Assembly (NCBI RefSeq): GCF_030732845.1
Contig: NZ_JASHKA010000007.1
Coordinates: 186,001 to 250,000, forward strand
Length of the DNA: 64,000 bases
Direction: 5' to 3'
Origin: Roseibium sp. MMSF_3544
GTDB taxonomy: Bacteria > Pseudomonadota > Alphaproteobacteria > Rhizobiales > Stappiaceae
How positions within the stretch are numbered: the first letter of the stretch is position 1; every line of letters begins with the position of its first letter. The notes beneath the pieces are model-generated. The model was given only the letters and a program-made list of their open reading frames with translations, was not told the DNA's origin and searched no databases. Below are positions 44,814-55,991 of the stretch, piece by piece. Both the position numbers and the translations under genes were made by a program.

Positions 44814-45971
44814 ATGGTATCTCGCGCCGACCGCAGCAAATTTGCCGAATGGCTCTGGACGGTCGACCATTATCTGCTCGCGGCCTTTGGCATTCTCATG
44901 GTCGGCGGCGTGGTGCTGTCCTTTGCAGCAAGCCCTCCGGTTGCCGAAAGGCTCGGTCTCGATACGCTGTTTTTCGTCAAGCGCCAGGCGCTCTTTCTGA
45001 TCCCGGCCGTTGCCATCATGCTGGCCGCCTCGCTGATGACGCCGCGCATGGTCCGACGGGCAGCTCTGATCCTGTTCGTCATTTCGCTGGTCCTGCTCGT
45101 CGCGACACTCTTTCTCGGCTTTGAGGCCAAAGGCGCCCGGCGCTGGATCTATATTGCCGGGTTCTCGGTCCAGCCGTCCGAATACCTGAAACCAGCGTTC
45201 GTCGTGTTGATCGCGTTCCTTTTGTCGGAAAGCGGGCGCCGCCGCGAGGTTCCCGGCGTTCTGTTTGCCTTTGTGCTGTTCGCCGTGTGCGCCGCGCTCC
45301 TGATTGCCCAGCCGGATTTCGGCCAGACCATGCTGCTTGGTCTTGTCTGGGCCGGCCTGTTTTTCCTGAACGGCATTTCCTGGTTGATCATTGTGGCCCT
45401 TGGACTGGTCGGGCTTGTCGGCCTTTTCGCCGCTTACGCTTTCCTGCCGCATGTCACCAACCGCGTGGACAGGTTTCTTGATCCAAGTTCCGGCGATACG
45501 TTCCAGGTCGATACAGCGATGGATTCCTTCCTGGCTGGAGGCTGGTTTGGCCGCGGTCCGGGCGAGGGAACCGTGAAGCGCATTCTGCCGGACAGCCATA
45601 CCGATTTCATTTTTGCCGTCGTCGGCGAGGAATTCGGCGTCGTCGTCTGTCTGCTGGTAGTCTCCGTTTTTGCCTTTGTCGTCCTGCGCGGCCTCAGCCA
45701 TGCCAGCCGGGATCAGGATGCTTTCAGCCGTCTGGCGACTGCCGGTCTCGTGGTGCTGTTCGGACTTCAGGCGACGATCAATCTCGCCGTGAACCTTCAC
45801 CTTATGCCGTCAAAGGGCATGACCTTGCCCTTCATCTCCTATGGCGGGTCTTCACTGCTGTCGTCCGCTATTACCGCAGGAGCCATTCTGGCCCTCACCC
45901 GAAGGAGGCCGCAGCCCAGCCGGTCGGATGTTGTCACCGTCAGCCGGCTTTCACCCTCTTCTTTGATGTAA
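44814..45971 (+). CDS. ftsW: Septal peptidoglycan glycosyltransferase FtsW (SEDS)
   Basis: 385 residues, ten or so membrane helices. SEDS motifs AKGARRWIYIAGFSVQPSEYLKPAFV, QPDFGQTMLLGLVWAGLFFLNG, the periplasmic ILPDSHTDFIFAVVGEEFG loop, and the NLHLMPSKGMTLPFISYGGSS signature. Polymerises lipid II glycan with FtsI. Confidence 0.96.
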   Translation: MVSRADRSKFAEWLWTVDHYLLAAFGILMVGGVVLSFAASPPVAERLGLDTLFFVKRQALFLIPAVAIMLAASLMTPRMVRRAALILFVISLVLLVATLFLGFEAKGARRWIYIAGFSVQPSEYLKPAFVVLIAFLLSESGRRREVPGVLFAFVLFAVCAALLIAQPDFGQTMLLGLVWAGLFFLNGISWLIIVALGLVGLVGLFAAYAFLPHVTNRVDRFLDPSSGDTFQVDTAMDSFLAGGWFGRGPGEGTVKRILPDSHTDFIFAVVGEEFGVVVCLLVVSVFAFVVLRGLSHASRDQDAFSRLATAGLVVLFGLQATINLAVNLHLMPSKGMTLPFISYGGSSLLSSAITAGAILALTRRRPQPSRSDVVTVSRLSPSSLM

Positions 45972-45989
45972 GGCACGTTGCCGGATAGT

Positions 45990-47096
45990 ATGAGCAAAAC
46001 AGTTTTACTGACGGCCGGCGGCACCGGCGGCCACTTGTTTCCCGCACAGGCGCTTGCAGGTGAGCTTCAAAGGCGTGGATGGGTTGTCGAGCTCGCGACG
46101 GATGAGCGGGCCGACAAATACGGCTCCGCGTTTCCCGCCCGCAACGTTCACATCATCGCATCGGAAACCATTCGCGGCCGCAATCCAGTAGCGCTTGCAA
46201 AAACCGCCTTCAGCCTCTTGCGGGGGACACTTCAGGCAAGGTCCGTTATCAAGGCATTGAAGCCGGACGCGGTTGCCGGCTTTGGAGGGTATCCGACGTT
46301 TCCGCCGATGTTCGCGGCACGGCTTACAGGGACACCCTCCATTCTGCACGAGGCGAACGGCGTCATGGGCCGGGCCAACAAACTGCTGGCAAAAGGCGTG
46401 GCGGCAATCGCAACCAGCGTGCCGCTGGACAATCTTCCGCATGATCTTGCCGTCAAACAGGTCGAAACCGGCAATCCGGTTCGCGATGCCGTGCTGGAGG
46501 CTGCTGATCAGCCTTATGCTGCGCCCGTTGCCGGCGGCGAGTTCAAGCTGCTGGTCTTCGGCGGTTCCCAGGGCGCACGCTTCTTCTCCGATCTGCTGCC
46601 GCCGGCCATCGAACGCCTACCAGAGGATATTCGCAATCGGCTCAGTATCGTCCAGCAATGCCGTCCGGAAGACATTGAACGAGTACAGGCGGTTTACGAA
46701 AAACTGGGTGTGAAGGCTGAGTGCGCGCCGTTCTTCAAGGATATGCCTGAACGCATCGCGCAATCACACCTCGTGATCTGCCGGTCGGGGGCTTCTTCTG
46801 TAAGCGAACTCAGCGTGCTCGGGCGGCCATCCATATTGGTTCCGCTTCCCGGTGCGATCGATCAGGACCAGGCCGCCAATGCAAGGGTCCTGGAAACGGC
46901 GGGCGGTGCCTGGCCGATCCGGCAATCGGAGTTGACTGCGGACAGGCTCTCAGAAGAAATCATCCGCTTCATCAATTCGCCGGATCTGCTGGTGGAAGCT
47001 GCCGCCAACGCACGCAGCGTTGCTAAGCCGGACGCGGTCAAACGCCTTGCGGACCTGGTTGAGAAGGTTGCTGAAAAACAAGGAGAACGGCCATGA
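45990..47096 (+). CDS. murG: UDP-GlcNAc:lipid I N-acetylglucosaminyltransferase
   Basis: 368 residues. Makes lipid II on the inner face of the membrane. GT-B fold with [55 protein letters not shown] and [11 protein letters not shown] motifs. ATG 45990 is used; TTG 45978 is in frame and has an AAGG upstream. Overlaps murC by an ATGA. Confidence 0.96.
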   Translation: MSKTVLLTAGGTGGHLFPAQALAGELQRRGWVVELATDERADKYGSAFPARNVHIIASETIRGRNPVALAKTAFSLLRGTLQARSVIKALKPDAVAGFGGYPTFPPMFAARLTGTPSILHEANGVMGRANKLLAKGVAAIATSVPLDNLPHDLAVKQVETGNPVRDAVLEAADQPYAAPVAGGEFKLLVFGGSQGARFFSDLLPPAIERLPEDIRNRLSIVQQCRPEDIERVQAVYEKLGVKAECAPFFKDMPERIAQSHLVICRSGASSVSELSVLGRPSILVPLPGAIDQDQAANARVLETAGGAWPIRQSELTADRLSEEIIRFINSPDLLVEAAANARSVAKPDAVKRLADLVEKVAEKQGERP

Positions 47097-48505
47097 AAAT
47101 GCCGCAGGATATCGGACCGGTTCACTTCGTCGGCATCGGCGGCATTGGCATGAGCGGCATTGCCGAAGTGCTGAAAACGCTTGGATACCAGGTGCAAGGG
47201 TCTGACATGGCTGAGAATGCCAACGTGCAGCGGCTCAGATCCCACGGGATTGCGGTGACCGTCGGACACGCGGCCGAAAACCTCGGCGATGCGGAAGTGC
47301 TTGTCGTGTCTTCGGCGATCAAGAAGGACAATCCGGAACTGGTGGCCGCGCGCGAGAGACTGATACCAGTCGTGCGCCGGGCCGAGATGCTTGCCGAACT
47401 GATGCGGTTCAAGCAGGCGATTGCCGTTGGCGGAACCCACGGCAAGACGACGACCACCTCAATGGTAGCCGCGCTGCTCGATGCCGGAAGTCTAGATCCA
47501 ACGGTCATCAACGGCGGCATCATCAACGCTTACGGCACCAACGCACGCATGGGCGCTGGGGACTGGATGGTCGTCGAGGCGGATGAAAGCGACGGAACGT
47601 TCGTCAAGCTTCCTGCCGACATCGCGATCGTCACCAACATCGATCCGGAACATCTCGATCACTACGGTGATTTTGAAGGCGTCAAGGCAGCCTTCCGCCA
47701 GTTCATCGAAAACGTACCGTTTTACGGCTTCGCGGTGATGTGCCTCGATCATCCTGAGGTGCAGACCATGATCGGGACAATTGAGGACCGGCGGGTCGTG
47801 ACCTACGGCGCCAATCCGCAGGCCGACGTGCGCTTTACCGATGTATCGATGGATGGGGGCAAGTCGACATTTTCGGTTGCCATCCGGGACCGCCGGACCG
47901 ACGAAGTCATCGAATTGAACGAGTTGGTTCTGCCGATGCCTGGCCTTCACAATGTCTCCAATGCGACGGCGGCAATCGCGGTCGCTTCCAATCTGGGCGT
48001 TGGTCCGGATGACCTGAAGAAAGGCATTTCGGACTTTGGAGGCGTCAAACGCCGCTTTACGCATACCGGCACAGTCGGCGGCGTCCAGATCTTCGACGAC
48101 TACGGTCATCATCCGGTGGAGATCAAGGCGGTTCTGCACGCTGCGCGCCAATCGACAAAGGGAAAGGTCATTGCGGTCATGCAGCCGCACCGGTTTACGC
48201 GGCTCCAGAGCCTCTTCGATGATTTTTCCAACTGCTTCAACGACGCCGACACCGTGATCATCACGCCGGTTTATGCAGCCGGTGAACAACCGATAGAAGG
48301 GGCTTCTCACAAGGATCTCGTGTCGGGCATGAAAACCCGTGGTCATCGGCAGGTTCAATCGATCGATGGGCCAGAGGAGTTGCCTGCTCTGATCAAGGAG
48401 CTCGCCGAGCCAGGCGACTTCGTCATTTGCCTCGGGGCAGGCAACATCACCCAGTGGGCCTATGCGCTGCCGCAGCAACTTCAAGAACTTCAGGACCAGG
48501 ACTGA
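47093..48505 (+). CDS. murC: UDP-N-acetylmuramate:L-alanine ligase
   Basis: 470 residues. First Mur ligase step. N-terminal [18 protein letters not shown]-loop [21 protein letters not shown] and [13 protein letters not shown] motifs. Starts on the murG stop; its stop overlaps the murB start (TGATG). Confidence 0.97.
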   Translation: MKMPQDIGPVHFVGIGGIGMSGIAEVLKTLGYQVQGSDMAENANVQRLRSHGIAVTVGHAAENLGDAEVLVVSSAIKKDNPELVAARERLIPVVRRAEMLAELMRFKQAIAVGGTHGKTTTTSMVAALLDAGSLDPTVINGGIINAYGTNARMGAGDWMVVEADESDGTFVKLPADIAIVTNIDPEHLDHYGDFEGVKAAFRQFIENVPFYGFAVMCLDHPEVQTMIGTIEDRRVVTYGANPQADVRFTDVSMDGGKSTFSVAIRDRRTDEVIELNELVLPMPGLHNVSNATAAIAVASNLGVGPDDLKKGISDFGGVKRRFTHTGTVGGVQIFDDYGHHPVEIKAVLHAARQSTKGKVIAVMQPHRFTRLQSLFDDFSNCFNDADTVIITPVYAAGEQPIEGASHKDLVSGMKTRGHRQVQSIDGPEELPALIKELAEPGDFVICLGAGNITQWAYALPQQLQELQDQD

Positions 48506-49476
48506 TGAGTTTTCCTGACCTCCTGGAACAACATCCTGACCTTGCCGTTGGCATTCGCGGCAGGCTGACTGCCAACCAGCCGCTTTCCGCCGTGACCTGG
48601 TTCCGTACAGGCGGCCCGGCACAGTTGATGTTTCAGCCGGCCGACGAAGATGATCTTGCCGCATTTTTAAAGAAACTGCCCGACGACGTACCGGTTCTGC
48701 CCGTGGGGCTCGGCTCCAATCTCCTGATCCGCGACGGCGGCCTGGAGGGCGTCGTGATACGTCTCAGTGCTAAGGGGTTCGGCGGGATCGAGGCCGCCGG
48801 CGCCGATCGTCTGCGGGCGGGGGCGGCGGTTCCGGACAAGCGGCTTGCCGAAGCTGCGGCGGCAGCCAGCCTTGGAGGGTTTGCGTTTTATACCGGGATT
48901 CCGGGTGGTCTCGGCGGCGCGCTGCGCATGAATGCAGGCGCGCACGGGACCGAAACGCGTGAGCGCATGGTCGAGTTGACCGCGATCGACCGCCAGGGAA
49001 ACCGGCACGTTCTGACGAACGCCGACATGAGTTATGCCTACCGCTACTCCGCAGCGCCAAAGGATCTGGTGTTCACCTCAGCTGTCTTTGCCGGCATCCC
49101 AAAGGACGAAGCCTCAATACGCCAGGAAATGGCAGACGTCGTGGCACACCGTGAAAAGGCGCAGCCGATCCGGGAAAAGACCGGCGGGTCGACATTCAAG
49201 AACCCGCCCGGAACGTCTGCCTGGAAAGAGGTCGATGCAGCCGGTTGCAGGGGACTGACCGTTGGCGGCGCGCAAATGTCCGAAATGCACTGCAATTTCA
49301 TGATCAACACTGGAGCGGCAACGGGATACGACCTGGAACGCCTCGGTGAAACGGTGCGCGCGCGCGTCCTTGAGCACAGCGGCATCCGGCTCGAATGGGA
49401 AATCAAACGGCTTGGACGGTTCGGAGAGACCGGATCTGTCGAACCGTTTCTGGGACAGCAAGGGGAGGCCGCGTAA
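48505..49476 (+). CDS. murB: UDP-N-acetylenolpyruvoylglucosamine reductase
   Basis: 323 residues. FAD/NADPH enzyme making UDP-MurNAc. FAD-binding [34 protein letters not shown], and the catalytic-Ser region [10 protein letters not shown]. The shorter layout without the E. coli extra loop suggests a type II MurB. Directly touches ddl. Confidence 0.96.
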   Translation: MSFPDLLEQHPDLAVGIRGRLTANQPLSAVTWFRTGGPAQLMFQPADEDDLAAFLKKLPDDVPVLPVGLGSNLLIRDGGLEGVVIRLSAKGFGGIEAAGADRLRAGAAVPDKRLAEAAAAASLGGFAFYTGIPGGLGGALRMNAGAHGTETRERMVELTAIDRQGNRHVLTNADMSYAYRYSAAPKDLVFTSAVFAGIPKDEASIRQEMADVVAHREKAQPIREKTGGSTFKNPPGTSAWKEVDAAGCRGLTVGGAQMSEMHCNFMINTGAATGYDLERLGETVRARVLEHSGIRLEWEIKRLGRFGETGSVEPFLGQQGEAA

Positions 49477-50403
49477 ATGGCCAAGAAGCACGTCGCCGTT
49501 CTGATGGGCGGTTGGGTCAACGAACGTCCGGTCAGCCTAAGCAGCGGCAAGGACTGCGCCGACGCTCTGGAAGAGGCCGGTTACAAGGTGACACGCGTCG
49601 ACGTTGACCGGAATGTCTCGGCCGTTTTGCAAAAACTTCAGCCGGATGTCGCCTTCAATGCGCTGCATGGCCCGTTCGGGGAGGATGGCTGCATTCAGGG
49701 AATTTTAGAATTCCTTAACATTCCCTTCACGCATTCGGGGGTGATGGCTTCCAGCCTTGCAATGAACAAAGTGAAGGCCAAGGCAGTGATGCAGGCTGCC
49801 GGCATCCCGGTGACGAAAGACATCGTCGTGAACCGCCGCGAGATCCAGCGTGAACACCCTATGGAGCCACCTTATGTGCTTAAACCGATCTCTGAAGGAT
49901 CGAGCTTTGGAGTGCTGATTGTCAAGGAAGATCAAGAGTTTCCGCCGCAAGAGCTGAGTCGGGCAGACTGGCCTTACCCGGATGTGCTGATGTGCGAGAA
50001 ATTCATCGACGGACGCGAACTCACATGTGCGGTCATGGACGACAAGCCGCTCGGGGTGATCGACATCATTCCGATGGGGCACAGCTTCTATGATTATGAC
50101 GCAAAATATGTAGAAGGCGGTTCAAAACACGTTCTTCCTGCAAAAATTTCACCGATTGTTTACCAAACCATAGAGACACTAGCGGTTAAGGCGCATCAGG
50201 TCTTGGGATGCCGTGGTGTTTCCCGTGCCGATTTTCGATTCGATGAACGCGAAGACGGAACCGGTGAACTGATCTGCCTTGAAGTGAACACGCAGCCAGG
50301 CATGACGCCGACTTCTCTTGTGCCGGAAATGGCGGCCTACAAGGGGATGAGTTTCAAGGACCTGGTCAGTTGGATGGTTGAGGACGCGAGTTGCTGTCGC
50401 TAG
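49477..50403 (+). CDS. ddl: D-alanine:D-alanine ligase
   Basis: 308 residues, ATP-grasp fold. N-terminal [21 protein letters not shown]-like [45 protein letters not shown] (ATP lid) and [18 protein letters not shown] (metal site). Supplies D-Ala-D-Ala to MurF. Its 3' end overlaps the ftsQ TTG start by 13 bp. Confidence 0.96.
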   Translation: MAKKHVAVLMGGWVNERPVSLSSGKDCADALEEAGYKVTRVDVDRNVSAVLQKLQPDVAFNALHGPFGEDGCIQGILEFLNIPFTHSGVMASSLAMNKVKAKAVMQAAGIPVTKDIVVNRREIQREHPMEPPYVLKPISEGSSFGVLIVKEDQEFPPQELSRADWPYPDVLMCEKFIDGRELTCAVMDDKPLGVIDIIPMGHSFYDYDAKYVEGGSKHVLPAKISPIVYQTIETLAVKAHQVLGCRGVSRADFRFDEREDGTGELICLEVNTQPGMTPTSLVPEMAAYKGMSFKDLVSWMVEDASCCR

Positions 50404-51305
50404 GTCGCAAACGATTTCGGGAAACACTGACCCCGCTGGAAGCCGAGCTGGCCCCGCGCGGGCGCGGTGTGTCGCGTTTGCATCGCCAGCCGGTCTGGCG
50501 GTCGGCCGGGCGCCTGGCCGATCTCCCGCGCTGGACAGGGTCCGCAGCCGCCCTTGGTTTCTTAACCTTAACGATTTCCTATGGAATAGTCATAGGTGGC
50601 CACGGCCGGATGGTTTCTGATGCGCTACTGTCTGCTGCCGGGTTCGGCATTGAGGCGGTGAAGCTCTCGGGGCAGCGCGAAATCAACGAGTTTCAGATCC
50701 TTGAGGCTCTGGAAATTCATGAGGGCACGTCGCTTGCCCTGTTTGACGCCGCCGGCGCGCGTGAGCGCCTGAACCAGATGGCATGGGTCAAGAACGCTTC
50801 CGTGATGAAGCTTTACCCGAGCACGTTGCAGATCCGAATCGAGGAACGCGTTCCTTTTGCGCTCTGGCAGCGTGGTGATCTGGTCTCAATCGTGAACGAG
50901 GCGGGGGACGTCATCACTGATGACGTCGACGGCCGCTATGCCAATCTGCTTCTTGTCGTCAATCACGGCGCTCAGCGCCGCGCGACCGAAATCAACACTG
51001 CCCTGGAACAGGTGCCGGAGCTGCGCCCGCGCGTGCGCGCCGCCTTCCTTGTCAGTGACCGCCGCTGGGACCTTCAATTGGAAAACGGAATTTCAATCCG
51101 CCTGCCGGAACAGGATGTTGACGCTGCGCTTGCCGATCTTGTGAAGATGGACGAAGAGAGCGGTCTTCTGTCCCGGGATATCGTCGCGATCGACATGCGT
51201 CTGGCTGATCGGGTCACGGTGCGGCTGTCCGACGAGGCGGCAGAACAGCGCAAGATCATGACAGGTGGTCGCAACCGGTCAGGCAAGAAGGAGCAGGACA
51301 CGTGA
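50391..51305 (+). CDS. ftsQ: Cell division protein FtsQ
   Basis: 304 residues. Basic cytoplasmic tail of about 55 residues, one membrane helix ([16 protein letters not shown]), then a POTRA domain ([69 protein letters not shown]) and the FtsQ beta domain. Start is TTG 50391 after GAGG. Overlaps ftsA by 4 bp. Scaffold for FtsB-FtsL. Confidence 0.94.
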   Translation: MLSLGRKRFRETLTPLEAELAPRGRGVSRLHRQPVWRSAGRLADLPRWTGSAAALGFLTLTISYGIVIGGHGRMVSDALLSAAGFGIEAVKLSGQREINEFQILEALEIHEGTSLALFDAAGARERLNQMAWVKNASVMKLYPSTLQIRIEERVPFALWQRGDLVSIVNEAGDVITDDVDGRYANLLLVVNHGAQRRATEINTALEQVPELRPRVRAAFLVSDRRWDLQLENGISIRLPEQDVDAALADLVKMDEESGLLSRDIVAIDMRLADRVTVRLSDEAAEQRKIMTGGRNRSGKKEQDT

Positions 51306-52624
51306 GCCGCTCCGACAAGAATCTCTACCTGCCCAAAATGCGCCCGCTGCCCAGCCGGCGCTCTGTCATTATGTCGGTTCTGGACGTGGGCTCGACCAAG
51401 GTCTGCTGCCTGATCGCGAAACTGGTGCCGCAAGAAGAAAAGGCGATCCTCTCGAGCCGGTCTCACAAGGTGGAAGTCCTGGGCTACGGCTATCAGCGCT
51501 CTCGCGGCATCAAGTCCGGTGTCGTCGTCGACATGGATGCGGCCGAACAGGCGATCCGTCTGGCCGTCGACAGCGCGGAGCGCATGGCCGGTGTCACCGT
51601 CGAATCCCTGATTGCCAATATCAGTTGCGGGCGGCTGCAGAGCGAGATCTACAGCGCCGGTGTACCGCTTGCCGGTGACAGCGTTTCGGAAGCGGACATC
51701 CAGCGGGTTCTTTCCGCGGGCTCCAGCCACTCGGTGACGGACGGTCGAGCCGTGACGCACGCGCTGCCGATTTCCTATTCGCTGGACGGCAGCAGGGGCA
51801 TCCGGGACCCACGCGGCATGATGGGGCACAAACTCGGTGTCGATATGCAGGTTGTGACCGCGGAAGTCCCGCCGGTGCGCAATCTGGAACTCTGCATCAA
51901 TCGTGGACACCTTCACGTCGAGACCATGGTGGCAACTCCGTTCGCAAGCGGACTGTCCACGATTGTCGACGATGAAGCAGAACTTGGCGTCGCCTGTATC
52001 GACATGGGTGGCGGCACGACGACACTGTCGGTTTTTGTCGACGGTCACATGGTGCATCTCGATGCGATCGCCGTCGGCGGCAATCACGTGACGACGGATA
52101 TCGCCCGCGCCTTCGCAACGCGCCTGCAGGATGCAGAGCGTCTGAAAACCCTTTACGGCTCACCGCTGGCTTCCAGCTCCGACGAGCGCGACCTTCTGAC
52201 GGTTCCGCCCCTGGAAAGCGACAGCGATTTGCCCAACCAGATCCCACGCTCGGCGCTGACCCGTGTCATCCGTCCGCGCGTTGAAGAGATCCTTGAACTC
52301 GTAAGAGATCGTTTGACCGCCTCCGGCTTTGCCGGCCGGGTGGGCAAGCAGATCGTGCTGACAGGGGGCGCTAGTCAGCTGACGGGTCTTGGAGAGGTTG
52401 CGCGTCACATTCTGGGGCGCAACGTTCGTCTTGGCCGGCCTCTAGGCGTCGCCGGTCTTCCCGAGGCTGCCAAAGGTCCGGCTTTTGCCGCCGCTGTCGG
52501 TCTCTTGATTTATCCGCAAGTCGCTCAAATCGAACAGTTCGATCACAAGAACCGTCGGTCTGGGTGGAGCGGACAATCTGGTTACCTGGCCCGTGTGGGG
52601 CAGTGGATCAGGGAAAGCTTCTGA
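51302..52624 (+). CDS. ftsA: Cell division protein FtsA
   Basis: 440 residues, actin-like. [17 protein letters not shown] (phosphate 1), [39 protein letters not shown] (phosphate 2), [10 protein letters not shown] (adenosine), and a C-terminal amphipathic helix ending GQWIRESF that anchors FtsZ to the membrane. GTG start on the ftsQ stop. 115 bp precede ftsZ. Confidence 0.96.
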   Translation: MSRSDKNLYLPKMRPLPSRRSVIMSVLDVGSTKVCCLIAKLVPQEEKAILSSRSHKVEVLGYGYQRSRGIKSGVVVDMDAAEQAIRLAVDSAERMAGVTVESLIANISCGRLQSEIYSAGVPLAGDSVSEADIQRVLSAGSSHSVTDGRAVTHALPISYSLDGSRGIRDPRGMMGHKLGVDMQVVTAEVPPVRNLELCINRGHLHVETMVATPFASGLSTIVDDEAELGVACIDMGGGTTTLSVFVDGHMVHLDAIAVGGNHVTTDIARAFATRLQDAERLKTLYGSPLASSSDERDLLTVPPLESDSDLPNQIPRSALTRVIRPRVEEILELVRDRLTASGFAGRVGKQIVLTGGASQLTGLGEVARHILGRNVRLGRPLGVAGLPEAAKGPAFAAAVGLLIYPQVAQIEQFDHKNRRSGWSGQSGYLARVGQWIRESF

Positions 52625-52739
52625 CGACATGAGCCAAGAAGACGAAAGCCAGGAATTGGAACTGCCGGGAGTGGCAGTTGAAGTTAGGGAAGAAGAGGCC
52701 TCTCCCGTACCGGGGGAGCCAGAGGGTCGCGAGGATAAT

Positions 52740-54530
52740 ATGACCATCAACCTGAAGATGCCCGATATTCAGGAGCTGAAACCGCGCATTACGGTTTTCG
52801 GCGTCGGCGGCGCGGGCGGAAACGCCGTCAATAACATGATCACTGCAGGTCTCCAGGGGTGCGACTTCGTCGTGGCCAACACGGATGCCCAGGCTTTGGC
52901 CATGAACCATTCCGATCGGCTCGTCCAGATGGGCGTTGCTGTCACGGAAGGTCTTGGTGCAGGCTCCCAGCCGGAAGTCGGCTCGGCCGCAGCCGAAGAA
53001 GTGATCGACGAAATCAATGACCATCTGTCCGGTTCGCACATGGTGTTCATCACTGCCGGCATGGGCGGTGGCACCGGTACCGGTGCAGCGCCCGTTATTG
53101 CCCGCGCAGCACGCGAGCAGGGCATTCTGACGGTGGGTGTGGTCACCAAACCGTTCCAGTTCGAAGGCGCGCGGCGGATGCGCATTGCCGATTCCGGCAT
53201 CGACGAGTTGCAGCGCAATGTCGACACGCTGATCGTGATCCCGAACCAGAACCTGTTCCGGATCGCCAACGCCCAGACGACCTTTGCCGACGCGTTCGCG
53301 ATGGCAGACCAGGTGCTCTACTCAGGTGTTGCCTGCATCACCGATCTGATGGTGAAGGAAGGTCTCATCAACCTTGACTTCGCCGATGTTCGCTCCGTGA
53401 TGCGCGGCATGGGCAAGGCCATGATGGGAACCGGCGAAGCGAGCGGTGAAAAGCGCGCTCAGCAGGCCGCGGAAGCTGCAATCGCAAACCCGCTTCTGGA
53501 CGAATCGTCCATGAAGGGTGCACGTGGTCTCCTGATCTCCATCACCGGTGGCAACGACCTGACGCTGTTCGAAGTGGATGAAGCGGCAACCCGGATCCGT
53601 GAAGAAGTGGATTCGGATGCCAACATCATTCTCGGAGCAACTTTCGACGAAACACTCGATGGTCTCATCCGTGTGTCCGTCGTTGCAACGGGCATCGACA
53701 AGGAAGAGGGTCAGGACGCAGGCACGTTTCCCTCTCCAGCAGCACAGGCACTGAGGTCTGAAGCCGCAGCTGCGGCCCGGATGCCGGAAATCACGACCGC
53801 AATGGCCCAACAGGCCGCGGAAAAATCCGGCGCCGAGAGCGCTGCAGCCAAGGCCGTTGCCAGCCTTGAAAAGGAGCTCGCAATACCGGAGCCCGAAGCC
53901 GTTGCAGTCGCCAGTGATCCCGACGTGGAGATCAAACGCGTCAAGCCGGCTGCCGCCTCCATGGCCAGCAAAACGCCCATGATCGACCTGGAAGACGACA
54001 CTCCGGCAGCTGCCGTGGAAGAATCTCCAGTCAGCCAGCCATACATTCCGCCGGCTGCCGAAGAGCATAGTCCGTCGCCGCGCATGCCGCGTGTTGAAGA
54101 CTTCCCGCCGATTGCACAGCGTGAAATCCTGGCGCAGCAGACGCCTCCGGCAGCGTCCGAGACGCCGTCAAGCGCACCACAGGCCGAAGCGGCACCGGCG
54201 CCTGCACCGGCCCTGGCGCCAACGCCCGCAAGCCTAGACGACTACAACGAAGAGGACCGTCGTCCGATGGGGCTTCTGCGCCGTCTTGCGAGCGGCCTTG
54301 GTCGCAAGGAAGAGGACGAGGAGCTGGAAGCCGAAGCGCCCGTTGCGCGCCCGGCTCCGCAGATGCAACCGGCAGCCCCGGCGGCTCCGCGTGCACCGCA
54401 GGCTCGTGTGTCTTCACAAGGCGCCGCGGGTCAGCTCGACGAAACTGGCCGTGCTGCGCCCAAGCCGATCAGTGCCGCTGACGACGAACAATTGGAAATT
54501 CCGGCGTTCCTGCGCCGCCAAGCCAACTGA
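52740..54530 (+). CDS. ftsZ: Cell division GTPase FtsZ
   Basis: 596 residues. Tubulin-like GTPase core (about 10-320) with [22 protein letters not shown] and [13 protein letters not shown] (tubulin signature), then a long Ala/Pro/Glu-rich disordered linker of about 250 residues typical of Hyphomicrobiales, and a C-terminal conserved peptide [11 protein letters not shown] that binds FtsA and other partners. ATG 52740 follows GAGG and starts [10 protein letters not shown], the usual alpha N-terminus. The frame stays open upstream to an ATG at 52629. Confidence 0.97.
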   Translation: MTINLKMPDIQELKPRITVFGVGGAGGNAVNNMITAGLQGCDFVVANTDAQALAMNHSDRLVQMGVAVTEGLGAGSQPEVGSAAAEEVIDEINDHLSGSHMVFITAGMGGGTGTGAAPVIARAAREQGILTVGVVTKPFQFEGARRMRIADSGIDELQRNVDTLIVIPNQNLFRIANAQTTFADAFAMADQVLYSGVACITDLMVKEGLINLDFADVRSVMRGMGKAMMGTGEASGEKRAQQAAEAAIANPLLDESSMKGARGLLISITGGNDLTLFEVDEAATRIREEVDSDANIILGATFDETLDGLIRVSVVATGIDKEEGQDAGTFPSPAAQALRSEAAAAARMPEITTAMAQQAAEKSGAESAAAKAVASLEKELAIPEPEAVAVASDPDVEIKRVKPAAASMASKTPMIDLEDDTPAAAVEESPVSQPYIPPAAEEHSPSPRMPRVEDFPPIAQREILAQQTPPAASETPSSAPQAEAAPAPAPALAPTPASLDDYNEEDRRPMGLLRRLASGLGRKEEDEELEAEAPVARPAPQMQPAAPAAPRAPQARVSSQGAAGQLDETGRAAPKPISAADDEQLEIPAFLRRQAN

Positions 54531-54560
54531 TTCGTTTAGCGATCTTCTTCCCTGATCGCG

Positions 54561-54588
54561 GCAGCCCGGAGCTCACGCTTCGGGCTGC
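54561..54588 (+). terminator. Stem-loop after ftsZ
   Basis: GCAGCCCG (54561-54568) pairs with CGGGCTGC (54581-54588), 30 bp after the ftsZ stop, followed by only two T. A weak terminator candidate for the end of the dcw transcript. Confidence 0.5.
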
Positions 54589-54655
54589 TTCCGTAGCGGA
54601 AGAATTTCATTATGTATTTCAGTATGTTGCCGGCCTGTGAATCGTTACAAACCGT

Positions 54656-54669
54656 AATAAAGCTTTATT
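54656..54669. promoter_or_regulatory. 14-bp palindrome in the ftsZ-lpxC spacer
   Basis: AATAAAGCTTTATT is perfect, 116 bp before the lpxC start, in the AT-rich part of the 255-bp spacer that should hold the lpxC promoter. Possible operator; unproven. Confidence 0.35.
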
Positions 54670-54785
54670 TCGCTCTATCGGAGATCGCGACTATGTTCGC
54701 GTCCAACTCGTGATCGTTAATAGTCCGTAGATGCATTGGGGCAAATAAAGGGCTTTTCGGTCGCAATTCGGAAGGGCTGGGTTTA

Positions 54786-55730
54786 ATGACCACACATGTT
54801 GACCGACAGACGACAGTTGCCGATCAGGTAACCCTGACCGGAATTGGTGTTCACTCGGGAAAACCTGCGTCGATCACACTCCTTCCCGCCGAAGCTGGCG
54901 TCGGTGTCGTATTTACGCGAACCGACCAGGAAGACGCAGTCGAGGTTCCGGCGCGCTGGGACACCGTTTCGGCAACCGCGCTCTGCACCGTGCTCGGCGA
55001 TCCCACAAAAGACGGCATTGCAACAGTAGAACACGTGATGGCAGCCCTGTTCGGCATGGGCGTCGATAACGTCATTGTCGAAATCGACGGCCCGGAAATG
55101 CCCATCATGGACGGCAGCAGCTCGGTGTTCGTTGAAGCGATCGAACAGGTCGGTCTGAAGAAACTCGACCGCGGTCGCCGCTATCTGAAAATCAACAAGA
55201 CCGTTCGTGTCGACAATGGCAGTGCATGGTGTGAGCTTCATCCTTACAACGGCACGAAGTTCGACATCACGATCGATTTTGAAACGCCCGTGATCGGACG
55301 GCAGCAGTTCGTATCCGAAATGACGCCGGACGTGTTCCGTGACGACCTGTCCCGTGCGCGCACGTTCGGGAACGTCAAGGACGTTGAACAGCTGTGGAAG
55401 ATGGGCTTTGCGCTTGGCTCTTCCCTGGATAACTCGGTGGCGATCTCAGACGACAAGGTTCTGAACCCGGAAGGCACCCGCTGGCCGGATGAGTTTGCCC
55501 GTCACAAGGCACTTGATGCAGTTGGTGATCTGGCGCTGGCCGGTCTGCCGATCCTCGGGATGTACAAGTCCTACAAGGGCGGCCACAAGATGAACCACGC
55601 CATCCTGGTCAAGCTGTTCGAAGACCCGACCGCGTTTGAAGTGGTCGAGGCCCCGGCATTCCGTCAGGTTGGACAGGTCGGCAAGGGCGGTCTTGCCGCA
55701 GCTGCCGCGTTCGGTCCCGACGTTTCCTGA
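54786..55730 (+). CDS. lpxC: UDP-3-O-acyl-N-acetylglucosamine deacetylase
   Basis: 314 residues. Committed zinc-dependent step of lipid A synthesis. GIGVHSGKPASITLLPA, the first zinc His in TVEHVMAALFGMGVDN, the EMPIMDGSSSVFVEAI loop, and RHKALDAVGDLALAG with the second His and the Asp. Shows the organism makes lipopolysaccharide. Own promoter likely after the 255-bp spacer. Confidence 0.97.
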   Translation: MTTHVDRQTTVADQVTLTGIGVHSGKPASITLLPAEAGVGVVFTRTDQEDAVEVPARWDTVSATALCTVLGDPTKDGIATVEHVMAALFGMGVDNVIVEIDGPEMPIMDGSSSVFVEAIEQVGLKKLDRGRRYLKINKTVRVDNGSAWCELHPYNGTKFDITIDFETPVIGRQQFVSEMTPDVFRDDLSRARTFGNVKDVEQLWKMGFALGSSLDNSVAISDDKVLNPEGTRWPDEFARHKALDAVGDLALAGLPILGMYKSYKGGHKMNHAILVKLFEDPTAFEVVEAPAFRQVGQVGKGGLAAAAAFGPDVS

Positions 55731-55991
55731 TTTTTTCACGGCCGCGTCGAGGACACGGTCGGTTTATTTCGTTGAATTTCACTGCAAATCTGGCGCATTG
55801 CCATAAAATTGCTCAAAAAAACCGTCAGATCGCCGAAGAGGGCGTGACGGAGACGGGGATTTTCCGATAAACACTCCTTTCATTGTGACAAGGGCCGGAA
55901 ATACCGGAATGGCTGTAGGGGCTGCGAGCAGCTCGGGAGTAAAGGCGTGAACGGAATGGTAACTGGTTCTTATGTGAACGGGACCAAGCGC

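Noticed and set aside
43815..45800. 661-codon open frame antisense to murD and ftsW
   Set aside because: It spans two essential well-conserved genes and their junction; composition is that of a reverse-complement artefact.
49704..49720. CtrA-like word (TTTA-N7-TTAAC) inside ddl
   Set aside because: One mismatch to the consensus, inside a coding region and about 670 bp from ftsQ; likely chance.
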